The notes under the pieces: generated by a model
What the model was told of the DNA's origin: nothing
Database searches by the model: none
The model's input: the letters and a program-made list of their open reading frames with translations, nothing else
Shown here: positions 37,368 to 45,556 of the stretch, in pieces
Numbering within the stretch: the first letter of the stretch is position 1
Layout: each line of letters starts with the position of its first letter
Assembly (NCBI RefSeq): GCF_014850975.1
Contig: NZ_JACXST010000002.1
Span: forward strand, 1,550,001 to 1,614,000
Length of the DNA stretch: 64,000 nt
Direction: 5' to 3'
Source: Methylomonas fluvii
GTDB taxonomy: Bacteria > Pseudomonadota > Gammaproteobacteria > Methylococcales > Methylomonadaceae
Position numbers and translations under genes: made by a program

Positions 37368-38069
37368 ATGAAACATTTATCAATGACGATTCTTTTGTTG
37401 GCCGCGTTAGCCGGCTGCACAACAAGCTCCCCCTATACCCAGCCATTAGCCGCAGCCGACCCGGCTCCAACGCCAAAAACCCTATCCACCGCCTCGCTCT
37501 ACCCACCGGCCTCCACCGAAAAAACCGGTCCGGTGAATGTTTATCTGATTCCGTTGAATGATTTCTCGGAAGATGTTGCCGCGCAAATAGGCAGGGATTT
37601 GAGTAAGGAGTTCGGCCTGTGGGTTAAAGGCACGGTGGCGATGGGCACGCAAGGTCTGATGCCGATGCCGGGCAGTCAACAATTCGCGGCGGAAGACATC
37701 TTCGAGCAAGCTAAAACCGTGATGCAGCGTTTGCCGGAAGCGGACGGCAACACCTATTTTATTTTTCTGACCAATCGCGACATCAACAGCCGGGCCCGGA
37801 ATTTTCGGTTCCAGTTTTCCTATCACGACAAGGTCTGCCGCTGTTCGGTGGTTTCGGCAGCGCGCATGCATCCGGAACCGGAAAACTCGCCCGGCGGTCG
37901 TCAACAGCTTGAATCCCGATTTATAAAAATGACCAAACGCGCCATCGGCCAGATGGTTTTGGGGTGGGAGCGCTCCAGCGATATTAACGATCTGATGTAT
38001 TCGCCGATCATGAGCCTGGACGATATAGATCATTTGGGTAATCGGCATCCGGCTATTCCTAAAAAATAA
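37368..38069 (+). CDS. Lipoprotein with archaemetzincin-like fold lacking the zinc site
   Basis: A 233-residue lipoprotein: signal and lipobox LAALAGC put the acylated Cys at residue 17. After a Pro-rich linker the order of blocks follows archaemetzincin: VNVYLIPLNDFSEDVAAQIG, FGLWVKG, QQFAAEDIFEQA, YFIFLTNRDINSRARNFRFQF, SVVSAARM, then MYSPIMSLDDID. Where the family has HExxHxxGxxH this protein has KRAIGQMVLGWERSSD, so no zinc ligand remains. I infer a catalytically dead relative in the periplasm or outer membrane. Start is the only ATG before the lipobox. It stands alone, ahead of a terminator. Confidence 0.7.
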   Translation: MKHLSMTILLLAALAGCTTSSPYTQPLAAADPAPTPKTLSTASLYPPASTEKTGPVNVYLIPLNDFSEDVAAQIGRDLSKEFGLWVKGTVAMGTQGLMPMPGSQQFAAEDIFEQAKTVMQRLPEADGNTYFIFLTNRDINSRARNFRFQFSYHDKVCRCSVVSAARMHPEPENSPGGRQQLESRFIKMTKRAIGQMVLGWERSSDINDLMYSPIMSLDDIDHLGNRHPAIPKK

Positions 38070-38100
38070 GCCGGCACAAGCAGCCGGCTTTGTGGGTTTT
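38068..38100 (+). terminator. Rho-independent terminator
   Basis: AAGCCGGC/GCCGGCTT stem with a 7-base loop, then TTGTGGGTTTT, overlapping the lipoprotein stop. Confidence 0.7.
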
Positions 38101-38181
38101 CGCTGGATGTCACGTTGTTTTAACCCGGCCCTTTTTTACAGATACGCCGTTCGGGCTAAACTCTTTGAAGCCCTAGCTGGT

Positions 38182-38210
38182 GCGCCCTTCGAAAGGCTCA
38201 CCGCAAACGG
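38182..38210 (-). repeat. Dispersed repeat, copy 1
   Basis: Read on the minus strand it begins CCGTTTGCGGTGAGCCTTTC and continues GAAGGGC. It resembles the sequence at 56342 and a short dispersed repeat common in gammaproteobacteria. Confidence 0.35.
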
Positions 38211-38244
38211 TATTTAAGTGCCGGGTTAATAACTCCGGTACGAC

Positions 38245-40023
38245 TTAAGGAATACCGGTTTTAGCCTCGCAATTGGCTGCGGTATCGGTACCGGCGCCGC
38301 CGTCGCAGCTATCTGTACCGGCTTCGCCGTTGAGGGTGTCGTTGCCGGCATCGCCTTTCAGCGTATCCTGGCCTAGGCCACCGCAAATGACGTCGTTATC
38401 TGCGCCGCCGCTTATGGTGTCGTTACCGCTCAGGCTGTGGATGACGTCGCGGCGTTTCGTACCGACTAAAGTATCCGTACCTGGAGTGCCGACGATGGTG
38501 GGCACCAGACCGTTGCACAATAGCGGCTGAACCGCGACCGTTTGCGTGGCGCTGTTATTGAGCGGCTGGCCGTCGGTTTGATCGGCAAGCACGTTCACTT
38601 GATTGCTCAACGTAAGCGCAGCACTAGGAATGGCTTTGACGGTGACAGTAGCGCTGGCAGTGTTAGCCAGACCACCCAAATGACAAGTGATCTTACCGCT
38701 GGCTAGCGCACTGCAACTACCTTGCGATGCGGTTGCAGAGATTGAGGATAAACCGGAGGCCGGCAAGGTATCGATTAACGTCACACCTGTGGCATCGGCT
38801 GTGCCGTTATTCTTAACGACAATGGTCCAGGTCAGGCTATCGCGCACCATCGCCGCGCTTACCGTGCCGCTGACGGCCAAATCCGCCGCTGGCGCAGACT
38901 CTAATTCAAAAGCACCAATGTCGCATTGCGGGCCTTGCGGACGAGCCAAGCCGCGTTGATCGACATTGTTTACCGGCACAGTTGCGCACAATAGGTTATC
39001 GGCTGCATCAATGGCCCCGCTGCCGGGGATCAATGCCAAGGTTTGAGTCGGACCGCCGTGGTTGGCCAAACTAGCTTCCACCAAAGTACTGGCATCCACG
39101 CCGGTGATATTGCCGTTGCTGCCATGCACCGGCAATATCGGGTCAACCCCGTTCCATCGGTAAAACAAGTTGGCGGGAAAGCCGATCAAGTTGTAACTGG
39201 CGGTGGTTGGCGAACCGCCGATGTCGGCATCACCCACCGCTGCCGTATTACCGGCGACGATGCTGTTGTGTAGATTCAGCGTACCCAGGTTTTCGATGCC
39301 ACCGCCGTTGTCTTCCAGCGAACAAAAAAAGCCCGGCGGGCAAACTGGCAACTGCACGCTGTTGCCGACAATGGTGCTGTTAGTGATAGTCGCCGAGATA
39401 CCGGAGTTTCTAATCGCGCCGCCGAAAACCGAACGGTTGCCGGAGAAGGTACTGTTAACCACCGTCAGATTGCCGCCGGGATTGGCCAGTGTGGTATCAG
39501 AGTAGTTGGCGATACCGCCGCCGGTGCGGGTCGCGGTATTGCCGACGAAGGTGCTATTCAAGACAGTGAGGCTACCGAATTGGTTATAAACGCCGCCACC
39601 CAGCGGGTCCGCATAACCGTTGGCGACGGTCAAATTCTTTAAAGTCAAACCCGCGCCGGGTGTCACCCAAAGCACGCGCACGGCGTTACCGCCACTTAAG
39701 GTGACGCTGCGGCCTAAGCTATCCAGCGTTAGGCCATCGGCATCGCTGATGGTCAGGGTGCTGTTCAACACGGTGGTACCATTGACGCCAAAGGTGATGG
39801 TGTCTGCACCGCTGCCGGCCGGGCAATCGCCGCCCGTGGTATCGCTGTCGCTGTTGGCATTGGCGACCGCTTCGCGCAGTGTGCAACTGCCGTCCGCCAC
39901 TGCTGCCACATCCAATAAATTGGTAACGTTAATGGTGGCAGCCCAGGCGGGCGAACCTAGCAGCGCGGATAACACCGCCAAGGCCATGTAGTGGCCGGAT
40001 GGACTGATTTTAGAACTATTCAT
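38245..40023 (-). CDS. Secreted beta-helix protein with CSLREA, DUF11 and RTX-like repeats
   Basis: A 592-residue surface or secreted protein. A Sec signal (LAVLSALLGSPAWA) is followed by a CSLREA-type start (GSCTLREAVANANSD). Repeated NSTFVGN/NSTFSGN/NSTIVGN units (about 150-250) form a right-handed beta-helix with the choice-of-anchor end GAIDAADN to CDIGAFEL. A DUF11-like Ig domain (about 380-490) follows. The C-terminus has glycine-aspartate repeats (SGNDTISGGADNDVICGG and on) like RTX calcium-binding nonapeptides. Having both a Sec signal and RTX repeats is unusual, since RTX proteins normally leave by type I secretion without a signal peptide. Confidence 0.88.
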   Translation of the reverse strand: MNSSKISPSGHYMALAVLSALLGSPAWAATINVTNLLDVAAVADGSCTLREAVANANSDSDTTGGDCPAGSGADTITFGVNGTTVLNSTLTISDADGLTLDSLGRSVTLSGGNAVRVLWVTPGAGLTLKNLTVANGYADPLGGGVYNQFGSLTVLNSTFVGNTATRTGGGIANYSDTTLANPGGNLTVVNSTFSGNRSVFGGAIRNSGISATITNSTIVGNSVQLPVCPPGFFCSLEDNGGGIENLGTLNLHNSIVAGNTAAVGDADIGGSPTTASYNLIGFPANLFYRWNGVDPILPVHGSNGNITGVDASTLVEASLANHGGPTQTLALIPGSGAIDAADNLLCATVPVNNVDQRGLARPQGPQCDIGAFELESAPAADLAVSGTVSAAMVRDSLTWTIVVKNNGTADATGVTLIDTLPASGLSSISATASQGSCSALASGKITCHLGGLANTASATVTVKAIPSAALTLSNQVNVLADQTDGQPLNNSATQTVAVQPLLCNGLVPTIVGTPGTDTLVGTKRRDVIHSLSGNDTISGGADNDVICGGLGQDTLKGDAGNDTLNGEAGTDSCDGGAGTDTAANCEAKTGIP

Positions 40024-40508
40024 ATAAATCCTTTGGTGCTTGGTTTGCCTTGGAACTAGGCTATTGGTGGCCGATCAATCGGCACTGTTTATGGGGGTAA
40101 TTGTTGTTTTTAACTTATTCGCGTGTTGTCATTTATGCGTTAACCGGTTGAATAAAGAGCATCCCCTTGCCCTTGCATAGTCAAGTCAAGTCAAGTCAAG
40201 TCAAGTCAAGTCATACCGGCGGGATCAGATTAACACCGGCCATTTCGTGCAGGGCAATTACCTCGTAAATCACCGGAGATTTGCAAAGGTTCAACACGGA
40301 TAAAAAATTATTCACCCAGCCCTTAAAGATCACTACTCCCGCGCAGGCTGAAGCGCAGTTGCTACCGAAGTTTCTCTGCTTATTATGAATGGCTCCGGCT
40401 TTTGCGGTCATGACGGGCTCGCGGCATTTAATGGCCAGATTAATAAACGCGGTATGCTGTACTTGCCATTTATTAACCCCAATATCCGAGTCGGCTATAC
40501 TCGGCGCC
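40024..40508. other. Divergent intergenic region
   Basis: 485 bases between the beta-helix gene and hupE. It holds the pentanucleotide repeat described separately and presumably both promoters. No gene or riboswitch is recognised. Confidence 0.4.
40181..40213. repeat. Pentanucleotide tandem repeat (TCAAG)
   Basis: Six full TCAAG units and a partial seventh. It lies 158 bases upstream of the beta-helix gene, so changes in copy number would alter promoter spacing rather than reading frame. Confidence 0.95.
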
Positions 40509-41231
40509 ATGACAACTGGATTTTTAAACATGACTCCCGCAACCTTGCGAAAAACCTGGCTGATAGGTTTACCGCTCCTGCTATTGCTGCTTAGTTCCAC
40601 CGCCTTCGCCCACGGCGTCGATGTCAATACCGAACGATTTTTGCTGGCCAACCAAGGTGTCGCCATCGGCCCGTTTTTGTACATCGGCGCCAAACATATG
40701 CTCACCGGCTACGATCATTTGTTGTTTTTGGTCGGCGTGATTTTCTTTTTATTCCGCACCCGCGACGTGTTGGTCTATGTCAGCCTGTTCACTTTGGGAC
40801 ATAGCTTGACGCTGCTGTTCGGCGTGTTAAGCCACATTTCGGTCAATCCGTTTTTGATCGACGCCATCATCGGCCTGTCGATTGTGTATAAAGGCTTCGA
40901 CAATCTGGGCGGTTTTCAGCGCCTATTGGGGTTTCAGCCCAATACGAAATGGGCGGTGATGATTTTTGGTTTGTTTCACGGCTTTGGCCTAGCGACCAAA
41001 TTGCAGGATTTTTCGCTGCCAGAAACCGGGCTTTGGAAGAACTTATTGGCGTTTAATGTGGGTGTAGAGATCGGCCAGTTTCTGGCTCTGCTGTTTATCT
41101 TGATCGCGTTGGACTTTTGGCGACGTCACCGCAGTTATTACACCTTTTCCACTGCCACCAACACGCTGTTAATGTCCGGCGGCTTGATTTTATTCGGTTA
41201 CCAAATCACGGGGTACATCATCAATGGCTAA
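40509..41231 (+). CDS. HupE/UreJ family membrane protein
   Basis: A 240-residue membrane protein. A signal-like segment (LIGLPLLLLLLSSTAFAHG) leads to about six helices. The HupE marks are GAKHMLTGYDHLLFLVGVIF, TLGHSLTLLF and FGLFHGFGLA, with histidines that could bind nickel. HupE proteins move nickel in hydrogenase and urease systems, but this short branch is found in many contexts. Two starts are possible (40509 and 40530). It overlaps the next gene by eight bases. Confidence 0.85.
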   Translation: MTTGFLNMTPATLRKTWLIGLPLLLLLLSSTAFAHGVDVNTERFLLANQGVAIGPFLYIGAKHMLTGYDHLLFLVGVIFFLFRTRDVLVYVSLFTLGHSLTLLFGVLSHISVNPFLIDAIIGLSIVYKGFDNLGGFQRLLGFQPNTKWAVMIFGLFHGFGLATKLQDFSLPETGLWKNLLAFNVGVEIGQFLALLFILIALDFWRRHRSYYTFSTATNTLLMSGGLILFGYQITGYIING

Positions 41232-41799
41232 TTCGATGCCAGACCACAATCCGCCAATTCAATCCGTTAAATCGCTAACTATCGCCAGTATGTCGGCAAT
41301 CTGTTTGGCCGGCGTGATTCTGTTCACCGCCGTATTGCCAGCCGAATATGGCATAGATCCGACCGGGTTTGGAGAAATGGCCGGCTTGACCCGTTTATCG
41401 TTGCCAAGCAAAACCGGCAGCGCAGTGAGCGCTTGCGCGGAGCCGGCGGTGAGCGCCGCGCAACCAGCAGCGCCCTCGCAGTGGCAGGATACGGTGAAAA
41501 TTGTGGTGCCGGCCGGAGAAGGACTGGAATACAAATTCCATCTCGCCAAAGGCGCGACCCTGGAATATTCGTGGTCCACTAATGGCGCGGCGCTGTATTT
41601 TGATTTTCACGGCGAGCCGCAAGGCGATAAAACCGGCTATTTCAAAAGCTATAAGGAAACGACCGATAGCCAATCCAGCGGCTCGTTAAGCGCGCCCTTT
41701 GAAGGCTCGCACGGCTGGTATTGGGAAAACAAATCCAACGCGCCAGTTACTGTGGTTTTAAACACGAAAGGAGCCTATCGGATTTTGGGTTTGATGTGA
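41224..41799 (+). CDS. Transmembrane anchor protein, HupE partner
   Basis: A 191-residue protein with one transmembrane helix (about residues 20-42, ending VLPAEYGIDPTGFGEMAGLT) and a periplasmic beta-rich domain that includes VPAGEGLEYKFHLAKGATL and GSHGWYWENKS. VLPAEYGIDPTG is typical of small anchor proteins that recur beside HupE-like genes in gammaproteobacteria. The eight-base overlap with hupE supports a shared function, perhaps metal handling; the function itself is unknown. Confidence 0.8.
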   Translation: MANSMPDHNPPIQSVKSLTIASMSAICLAGVILFTAVLPAEYGIDPTGFGEMAGLTRLSLPSKTGSAVSACAEPAVSAAQPAAPSQWQDTVKIVVPAGEGLEYKFHLAKGATLEYSWSTNGAALYFDFHGEPQGDKTGYFKSYKETTDSQSSGSLSAPFEGSHGWYWENKSNAPVTVVLNTKGAYRILGLM

Positions 41800-41877
41800 T
41801 CGGATAAAGCCGTTGGCTCAAGGAAACCAAGCTGATTGACATCAAATTAGCGTCAACACTGGAAGAACGAAAACGTT

Positions 41878-42483
41878 TCAATCTTCCGGCCCAAAGCATT
41901 GCGCATAATCTTTACAGACCTCGCAGGACGGCGCCCGGCAAACGTATAAGCCTTCCGCTTCGCACAGTTGTTTGTACAAAAACTTTTTCCACTTCATGTC
42001 TTTGCTGTTGCGCACCAGCAATTCCGGAAAGTTGTAGCCCAGCATGGCCGACAAATCGCTGCGGGACCACAAACCCAGATCCTGCCAGAGATGATCACTG
42101 CCCAAACAAGCGGCGACGATCAGCGCGATTAGCCATTCGGTTTCCGCGCCGGGATTGGCGGCAAATTGCCCCAGCAGGATTTCCAAATCCTGTTTTTCCA
42201 ACATGCGGCTGTAATCCAGCTTGCTACCGGAAAAGGCATCCGGCGCCAAGAAATAGCCAGGAAAGTAGCGGTCGATAAGCTGTTCAAATTGTATTGGGTT
42301 CAAGCCCAATCTATCGGGAAGCACGCCATCACCAATACACCAACTAGCGATAATTTGCGCCAACCAGACGCTGTTAGGCGACTGGTCGGCACAGGCCAAC
42401 AGATCCTCATAAATGTGTTGCCGCGACTTCATAACCAAGGGCTCTGCCCTATCATTCGATGCCATGCTAAGTGTGCAACTCAT
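41878..42483 (-). CDS. nifQ: NifQ, molybdenum delivery for FeMo-cofactor
   Basis: Supplies molybdenum to the nitrogenase cofactor pathway. It is 201 residues with the family's C-terminal motif: KWKKFLYKQLCE, then VCRAPSCEVCKDYAQCF, giving C-x4-C-x2-C-x5-C, which binds a Mo-Fe-S cluster. GGAGAA lies before the ATG. It is the last gene of the minus-strand nif cluster, 38 bases after a [2Fe-2S] ferredoxin gene. Confidence 0.95.
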   Translation of the reverse strand: MSCTLSMASNDRAEPLVMKSRQHIYEDLLACADQSPNSVWLAQIIASWCIGDGVLPDRLGLNPIQFEQLIDRYFPGYFLAPDAFSGSKLDYSRMLEKQDLEILLGQFAANPGAETEWLIALIVAACLGSDHLWQDLGLWSRSDLSAMLGYNFPELLVRNSKDMKWKKFLYKQLCEAEGLYVCRAPSCEVCKDYAQCFGPED

Positions 42484-42521
42484 ACTCGATTCTCCGGCCT
42501 TTTTAACGACGACGCAGATGC

Positions 42522-42872
42522 TTAATACTCAACGCGAATATCTTCATCCCTAACGATCATCTGACAAGCCAAACGCCATTCCGGCGGCAGGTCGTCAACG
42601 ATCATTTGCTCCAACTGTTCGGTAGTGACTTTACCGATTTGTTTCAGCAGGGATTTTTCCTTCTCAGTCATCGTGCCACCCATGCGCTCCATTTTTTTGT
42701 CGATGCTGGTGACGCGGACCACGCAAGTGCCGCATTCGCCGTCTTCGCATTCGAAATTGATGGGGATCTTGTTTTCCAAAGCCAGCTTCAAAATAGTCTG
42801 GGTGTGACTGCCGGCAACGGCGTAGACGGTTTTATCCCGGTATTCGGGACTGGTAAATGTGACTAAAGCCAT
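42522..42872 (-). CDS. [2Fe-2S] ferredoxin, longer type
   Basis: A 116-residue plant-type ferredoxin fold. Three cluster cysteines are in CEDGECGTC (C-x4-C-x2-C) and the fourth is in WRLACQM. A charged insertion (KKMERMGGTMTEKEKSLLKQ) lies between them; such inserts are seen in FeSII/Shethna-type ferredoxins that shield nitrogenase from oxygen in Azotobacter, so that role is possible but unproven. AAGGAG precedes the ATG. It is sandwiched between another ferredoxin and nifQ. Confidence 0.9.
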   Translation of the reverse strand: MALVTFTSPEYRDKTVYAVAGSHTQTILKLALENKIPINFECEDGECGTCVVRVTSIDKKMERMGGTMTEKEKSLLKQIGKVTTEQLEQMIVDDLPPEWRLACQMIVRDEDIRVEY

Positions 42873-42893
42873 GTGTTACTCCTTTTGCGTTGC

Positions 42894-43181
42894 TTAAACT
42901 GGTTTAAGGGAAATTTCGCCGCCTAAGACTTGCGCTTGGCAAGCCAGACGGTTGTGTTTGCCGGCCATGTTTTCCCGCAAAATTTTGTCTTCCAGTACGG
43001 ACGGCTCGGTCAGGTTATTCCAGCCGCCCGTCACTTTCATGATGCAAGTTCCGCAATCGCCTTCCCGGCAACCGTATGTAATCCCGGAACCTACTTTCTC
43101 GGACACCTCAATCACCCGGGTGCCGGCGGGGACGGTAACCGTCACGTTTATATCTTCAAATGTAATGGTCGCTTTGGCCAT
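42894..43181 (-). CDS. [2Fe-2S] ferredoxin
   Basis: A 95-residue ferredoxin with cluster ligands in CREGDCGTC and RLACQAQ. The ATG at 43181 was chosen because GGAG lies upstream and it starts MAKATITFEDINVTV, the first strand of the fold; the open frame reaches 43295 without support. It is one of three ferredoxins in the nif cluster and could feed electrons to NifB chemistry or nitrogenase. Confidence 0.9.
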   Translation of the reverse strand: MAKATITFEDINVTVTVPAGTRVIEVSEKVGSGITYGCREGDCGTCIMKVTGGWNNLTEPSVLEDKILRENMAGKHNRLACQAQVLGGEISLKPV

Positions 43182-43368
43182 TGTAAAAACTCCATAAGGT
43201 TTAAAAGTAATCTCGGCAGCCTCTAATCTGAGGACTCCCGGTTTGGAACCGAAACGATTCCTGATTTTCACCAGCCTTACGGCCGATGAGTTCACCGATG
43301 CGTCCGTGGATCGGTTTAGCCTACGAATACCGCTGTAGACTCAATAGCAAGCGTCTGTGTAATCCGGT

Positions 43369-44646
43369 TTACAGGTCCGCAAAATTAATCACCCGCGACT
43401 CTCTGGCCCCGGTCAGCTCTTGGGCCAACTCCAGACCAAAGGCTTTGCACTCGTGTATTTCGTCGTCGGTAGGAATCAGCTTGACGCGCAGGCCTTGAAT
43501 CGGCACGCGCAGTTTCAAGCCGCGCAAGCGGTCTTCCACCAGGCGCACACCTTCGCCGGTCCAACCGTAAGAACCGAATACGCCGCCGAGTTTGTTTTTC
43601 AGATTGACCACCGCCAGCGACGAGAGCAGATCCCAAATGGGCTTGACCGCATCGCCGTTGATGGTGGGCGTACCCAGCACCAGACCGTCGGCTTCTTCGA
43701 TCAGATCGACGAACGGTGCAACCTCACCGCCTTCCAGGTCGTAAAGCGATACCCGCACGTCCTCAATTTGCATCGCCCCTTGATAAATGGCTTCCGCCAT
43801 GCGCCGGGTATTGCCGTAGGAACTGATGTAAAAGATCAGCAGAGTTTTTTGATTGGGCCGCAGTTCGTTATGCAGCGCCGGGCTGGATAACTGCCGATAA
43901 CGTTGGATGTAATGCTGCGGGCGGTCGCGCAAAATTGGCCCGTGAGTGGGCGCAATCAGTTTCAACGGCAAAGGTTCGATCAATTCCAAGGCCCTAACCA
44001 CATACTCCTTGAACGGCCGCATGATGTGGGCGTAGTAGTACTCAAAGGAAAACCGAAAATCGCCGACCTTATCGTTGTACAAACGGTTGTCGCAAAAATG
44101 GCAGCCAAACACATCACCGGAAAACAGCATCGCTTCTTCCGGGGCATAGGTGCATTGGGTGTCGGGCCAATGTAAATAGGGGGTGTGCAAAAACTCTAAA
44201 CTGCGGTCACCCAAGGACACTTTGTCGCCGGTCACCACCGGGGTAAAGCTCAACTCGTCCTGCTTCAGCAAGCCTTTGAGCATGGACTGGGCTTTTTGGG
44301 AAATGAATAACTGTGCTTGCGGCGCCCGTTTCATCAGCTCCGGCAAGGCGCCGGTATGGTCGGGTTCCAAGTGATTGAGGACAATGACTTTGATTTCCGC
44401 GTAATCGGCCACGCTTTCCAGGCGGGCGAAAAAGTCGTTGGCAAAACCTTCCTTCACAGTGTCGATCACCGCCACGCCTTCGCTGCCGCGAACCACATAA
44501 GCGTTGTAGCTAGTGCCGTTGGCGGTCTTCAGAATGATGTCGAAGGTACGCAGATTTGGGTCCAGCGCGCCAACCCAATGCACACGTTCGGATAAAGCCA
44601 CGGCAAGCGGTACGCCGTCTTCGCTCTCCAACTGGACACTGTTCAT
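43369..44646 (-). CDS. Flavodiiron protein (FprA family)
   Basis: A 425-residue soluble enzyme that reduces oxygen to water or NO to nitrous oxide. The N-terminal beta-lactamase-like domain has a complete diiron site: NHLEPDHTGALPEL, HTPYLHWPDTQ, FSGDVFGCHF, and APTHGPIL. The C-terminal flavodoxin domain (from about residue 265) binds FMN (IFYISSYGNTRRMAEAI). Its ATG overlaps the stop of the ArsC-like gene (ATGA), tying it to the nif cluster. Oxygen removal to protect nitrogenase is the likely role, with adjacent ferredoxins as possible donors. Confidence 0.93.
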   Translation of the reverse strand: MNSVQLESEDGVPLAVALSERVHWVGALDPNLRTFDIILKTANGTSYNAYVVRGSEGVAVIDTVKEGFANDFFARLESVADYAEIKVIVLNHLEPDHTGALPELMKRAPQAQLFISQKAQSMLKGLLKQDELSFTPVVTGDKVSLGDRSLEFLHTPYLHWPDTQCTYAPEEAMLFSGDVFGCHFCDNRLYNDKVGDFRFSFEYYYAHIMRPFKEYVVRALELIEPLPLKLIAPTHGPILRDRPQHYIQRYRQLSSPALHNELRPNQKTLLIFYISSYGNTRRMAEAIYQGAMQIEDVRVSLYDLEGGEVAPFVDLIEEADGLVLGTPTINGDAVKPIWDLLSSLAVVNLKNKLGGVFGSYGWTGEGVRLVEDRLRGLKLRVPIQGLRVKLIPTDDEIHECKAFGLELAQELTGARESRVINFADL

Positions 44647-45074
44647 GGCTTGCAGGCCTCGGCGTGCGCCTGCTTGGGACAGGTTTCCAAATCCTTGTTC
44701 GACGCCAAGGCCGCCAAACCCAACCAGGCATCGACTTGTTGTTGGTCGAACCCGCAGACGCGTTGTTCATTGACCTCCATCAAAGGCCGCCGAATCAACA
44801 ACGGCTGCGCCACCATCAACGCTATAGCTTCGTCTGCGCTGACAGCATTTGGATCGACCAACCCTTGTTTGACAGCCGGCGCGCTGCGGTTAAACCAGTC
44901 CGCCACCGGCATGTCGCCGAAAAACGAGCGCAGCTTGGCCGGTTCCTTGCCCCAGGGTTGCTGCAACAGGTCGTAAACCACCAGCAAATGGCCGGCGGAA
45001 CTCAGCAATTGCTTTTGCCGGGTATTGTTCAAGCAGCCCGGCTTTTCATAGAAATGCACGGTGGCCATGGCCAT
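44643..45074 (-). CDS. ArsC-like nitrogenase-associated protein
   Basis: A 143-residue thioredoxin-fold protein of the ArsC/Spx branch annotated as nitrogenase-associated (NifO-like). It starts VHFYEKPGCLNNTRQKQLL, with one Cys of the CxxC/CxxS position kept, and holds RSFFGDMPVADWFN and LMVAQPLLIRRPLME. The ATG at 45074 overlaps the ferredoxin stop by one base (TGATG), and its end overlaps the flavodiiron start. NifO in Azotobacter affects molybdate use; here the activity is inferred from family and place. Confidence 0.88.
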   Translation of the reverse strand: MAMATVHFYEKPGCLNNTRQKQLLSSAGHLLVVYDLLQQPWGKEPAKLRSFFGDMPVADWFNRSAPAVKQGLVDPNAVSADEAIALMVAQPLLIRRPLMEVNEQRVCGFDQQQVDAWLGLAALASNKDLETCPKQAHAEACKP

Positions 45075-45358
45075 CAATGGGCTTGCAGTTCCGCCATCGC
45101 CTCGGCCATTCTTTCCGGCGGGATGCCGGTCAGCGAGCCGGGCGGGTTAATCGGCACACCCAGTGCGTCGAGAATCGCCCCTTCAATCGGGCAAATGCTG
45201 GCGCATTGCGTATCTTTAAAATCGCCTTCGCATTCGGTGCATTTTTTCGGGTTGATCCTGAAATGCCCGGTTTTTTCCGACATATAGATCGCCTTGCTAG
45301 GGCACAACGGCTCGCAGGCATAACAGTTGACGCAGGATTCGATAATTTGTAAGGCCAT
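45074..45358 (-). CDS. 2[4Fe-4S] ferredoxin
   Basis: A 94-residue ferredoxin with two cluster motifs: CVNCYACEPLCP and the wider CTECEGDFKDTQCASICP, the latter with the eight-residue spacing of nif-associated FdxN types. Next to nifB, it is the expected electron donor to the NifB radical-SAM reaction. AAAGGTAA precedes the ATG. Two inverted REP elements separate it from nifB. Confidence 0.93.
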   Translation of the reverse strand: MALQIIESCVNCYACEPLCPSKAIYMSEKTGHFRINPKKCTECEGDFKDTQCASICPIEGAILDALGVPINPPGSLTGIPPERMAEAMAELQAH

Positions 45359-45456
45359 GACGTTACCTTTGTATTCTGTGATTTAGCGTTTGGTGGAAAT
45401 GCCCTTAAGGCAAAACCGATTCGTAACATCGTATGTCCCAACCCAATGGGACAAAC

Positions 45457-45550
45457 TTCCTCTCCTGATGGAGAGGGCTGGGGAGAGGAGAATTACAAAA
45501 GCCATTGTTTTGCTTCGTCCTACCCAACCCTCTCACGCAGGAGAGGAAAT
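45457..45550. repeat. Inverted pair of REP elements between nifB and the ferredoxin gene
   Basis: The first copy (CCTCTCCTGATGGAGAGGGC with tail TGGGGAGAGGAG, from 45457) and an inverted copy (ACCCAACCCTCTCACGCAGG with tail AGAGG, to 45550) form a BIME-like pair. A further palindrome GTCCCAACCCAATGGGAC lies at 45435-45452. They follow the nifB stop and could limit read-through or protect the nifB message. Confidence 0.7.
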
Positions 45551-45556
45551 ATCGGA

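Noticed and set aside
40024-40180. Possible c-di-GMP riboswitch before the beta-helix gene (AAGGCAAACCAAGC)
   Set aside because: Only a few bases recall the GEMM core; the conserved second half and pairing stems are not found.
40211-40705. 164-codon minus-strand frame overlapping hupE
   Set aside because: It is antisense to the real hupE start and has no family features.
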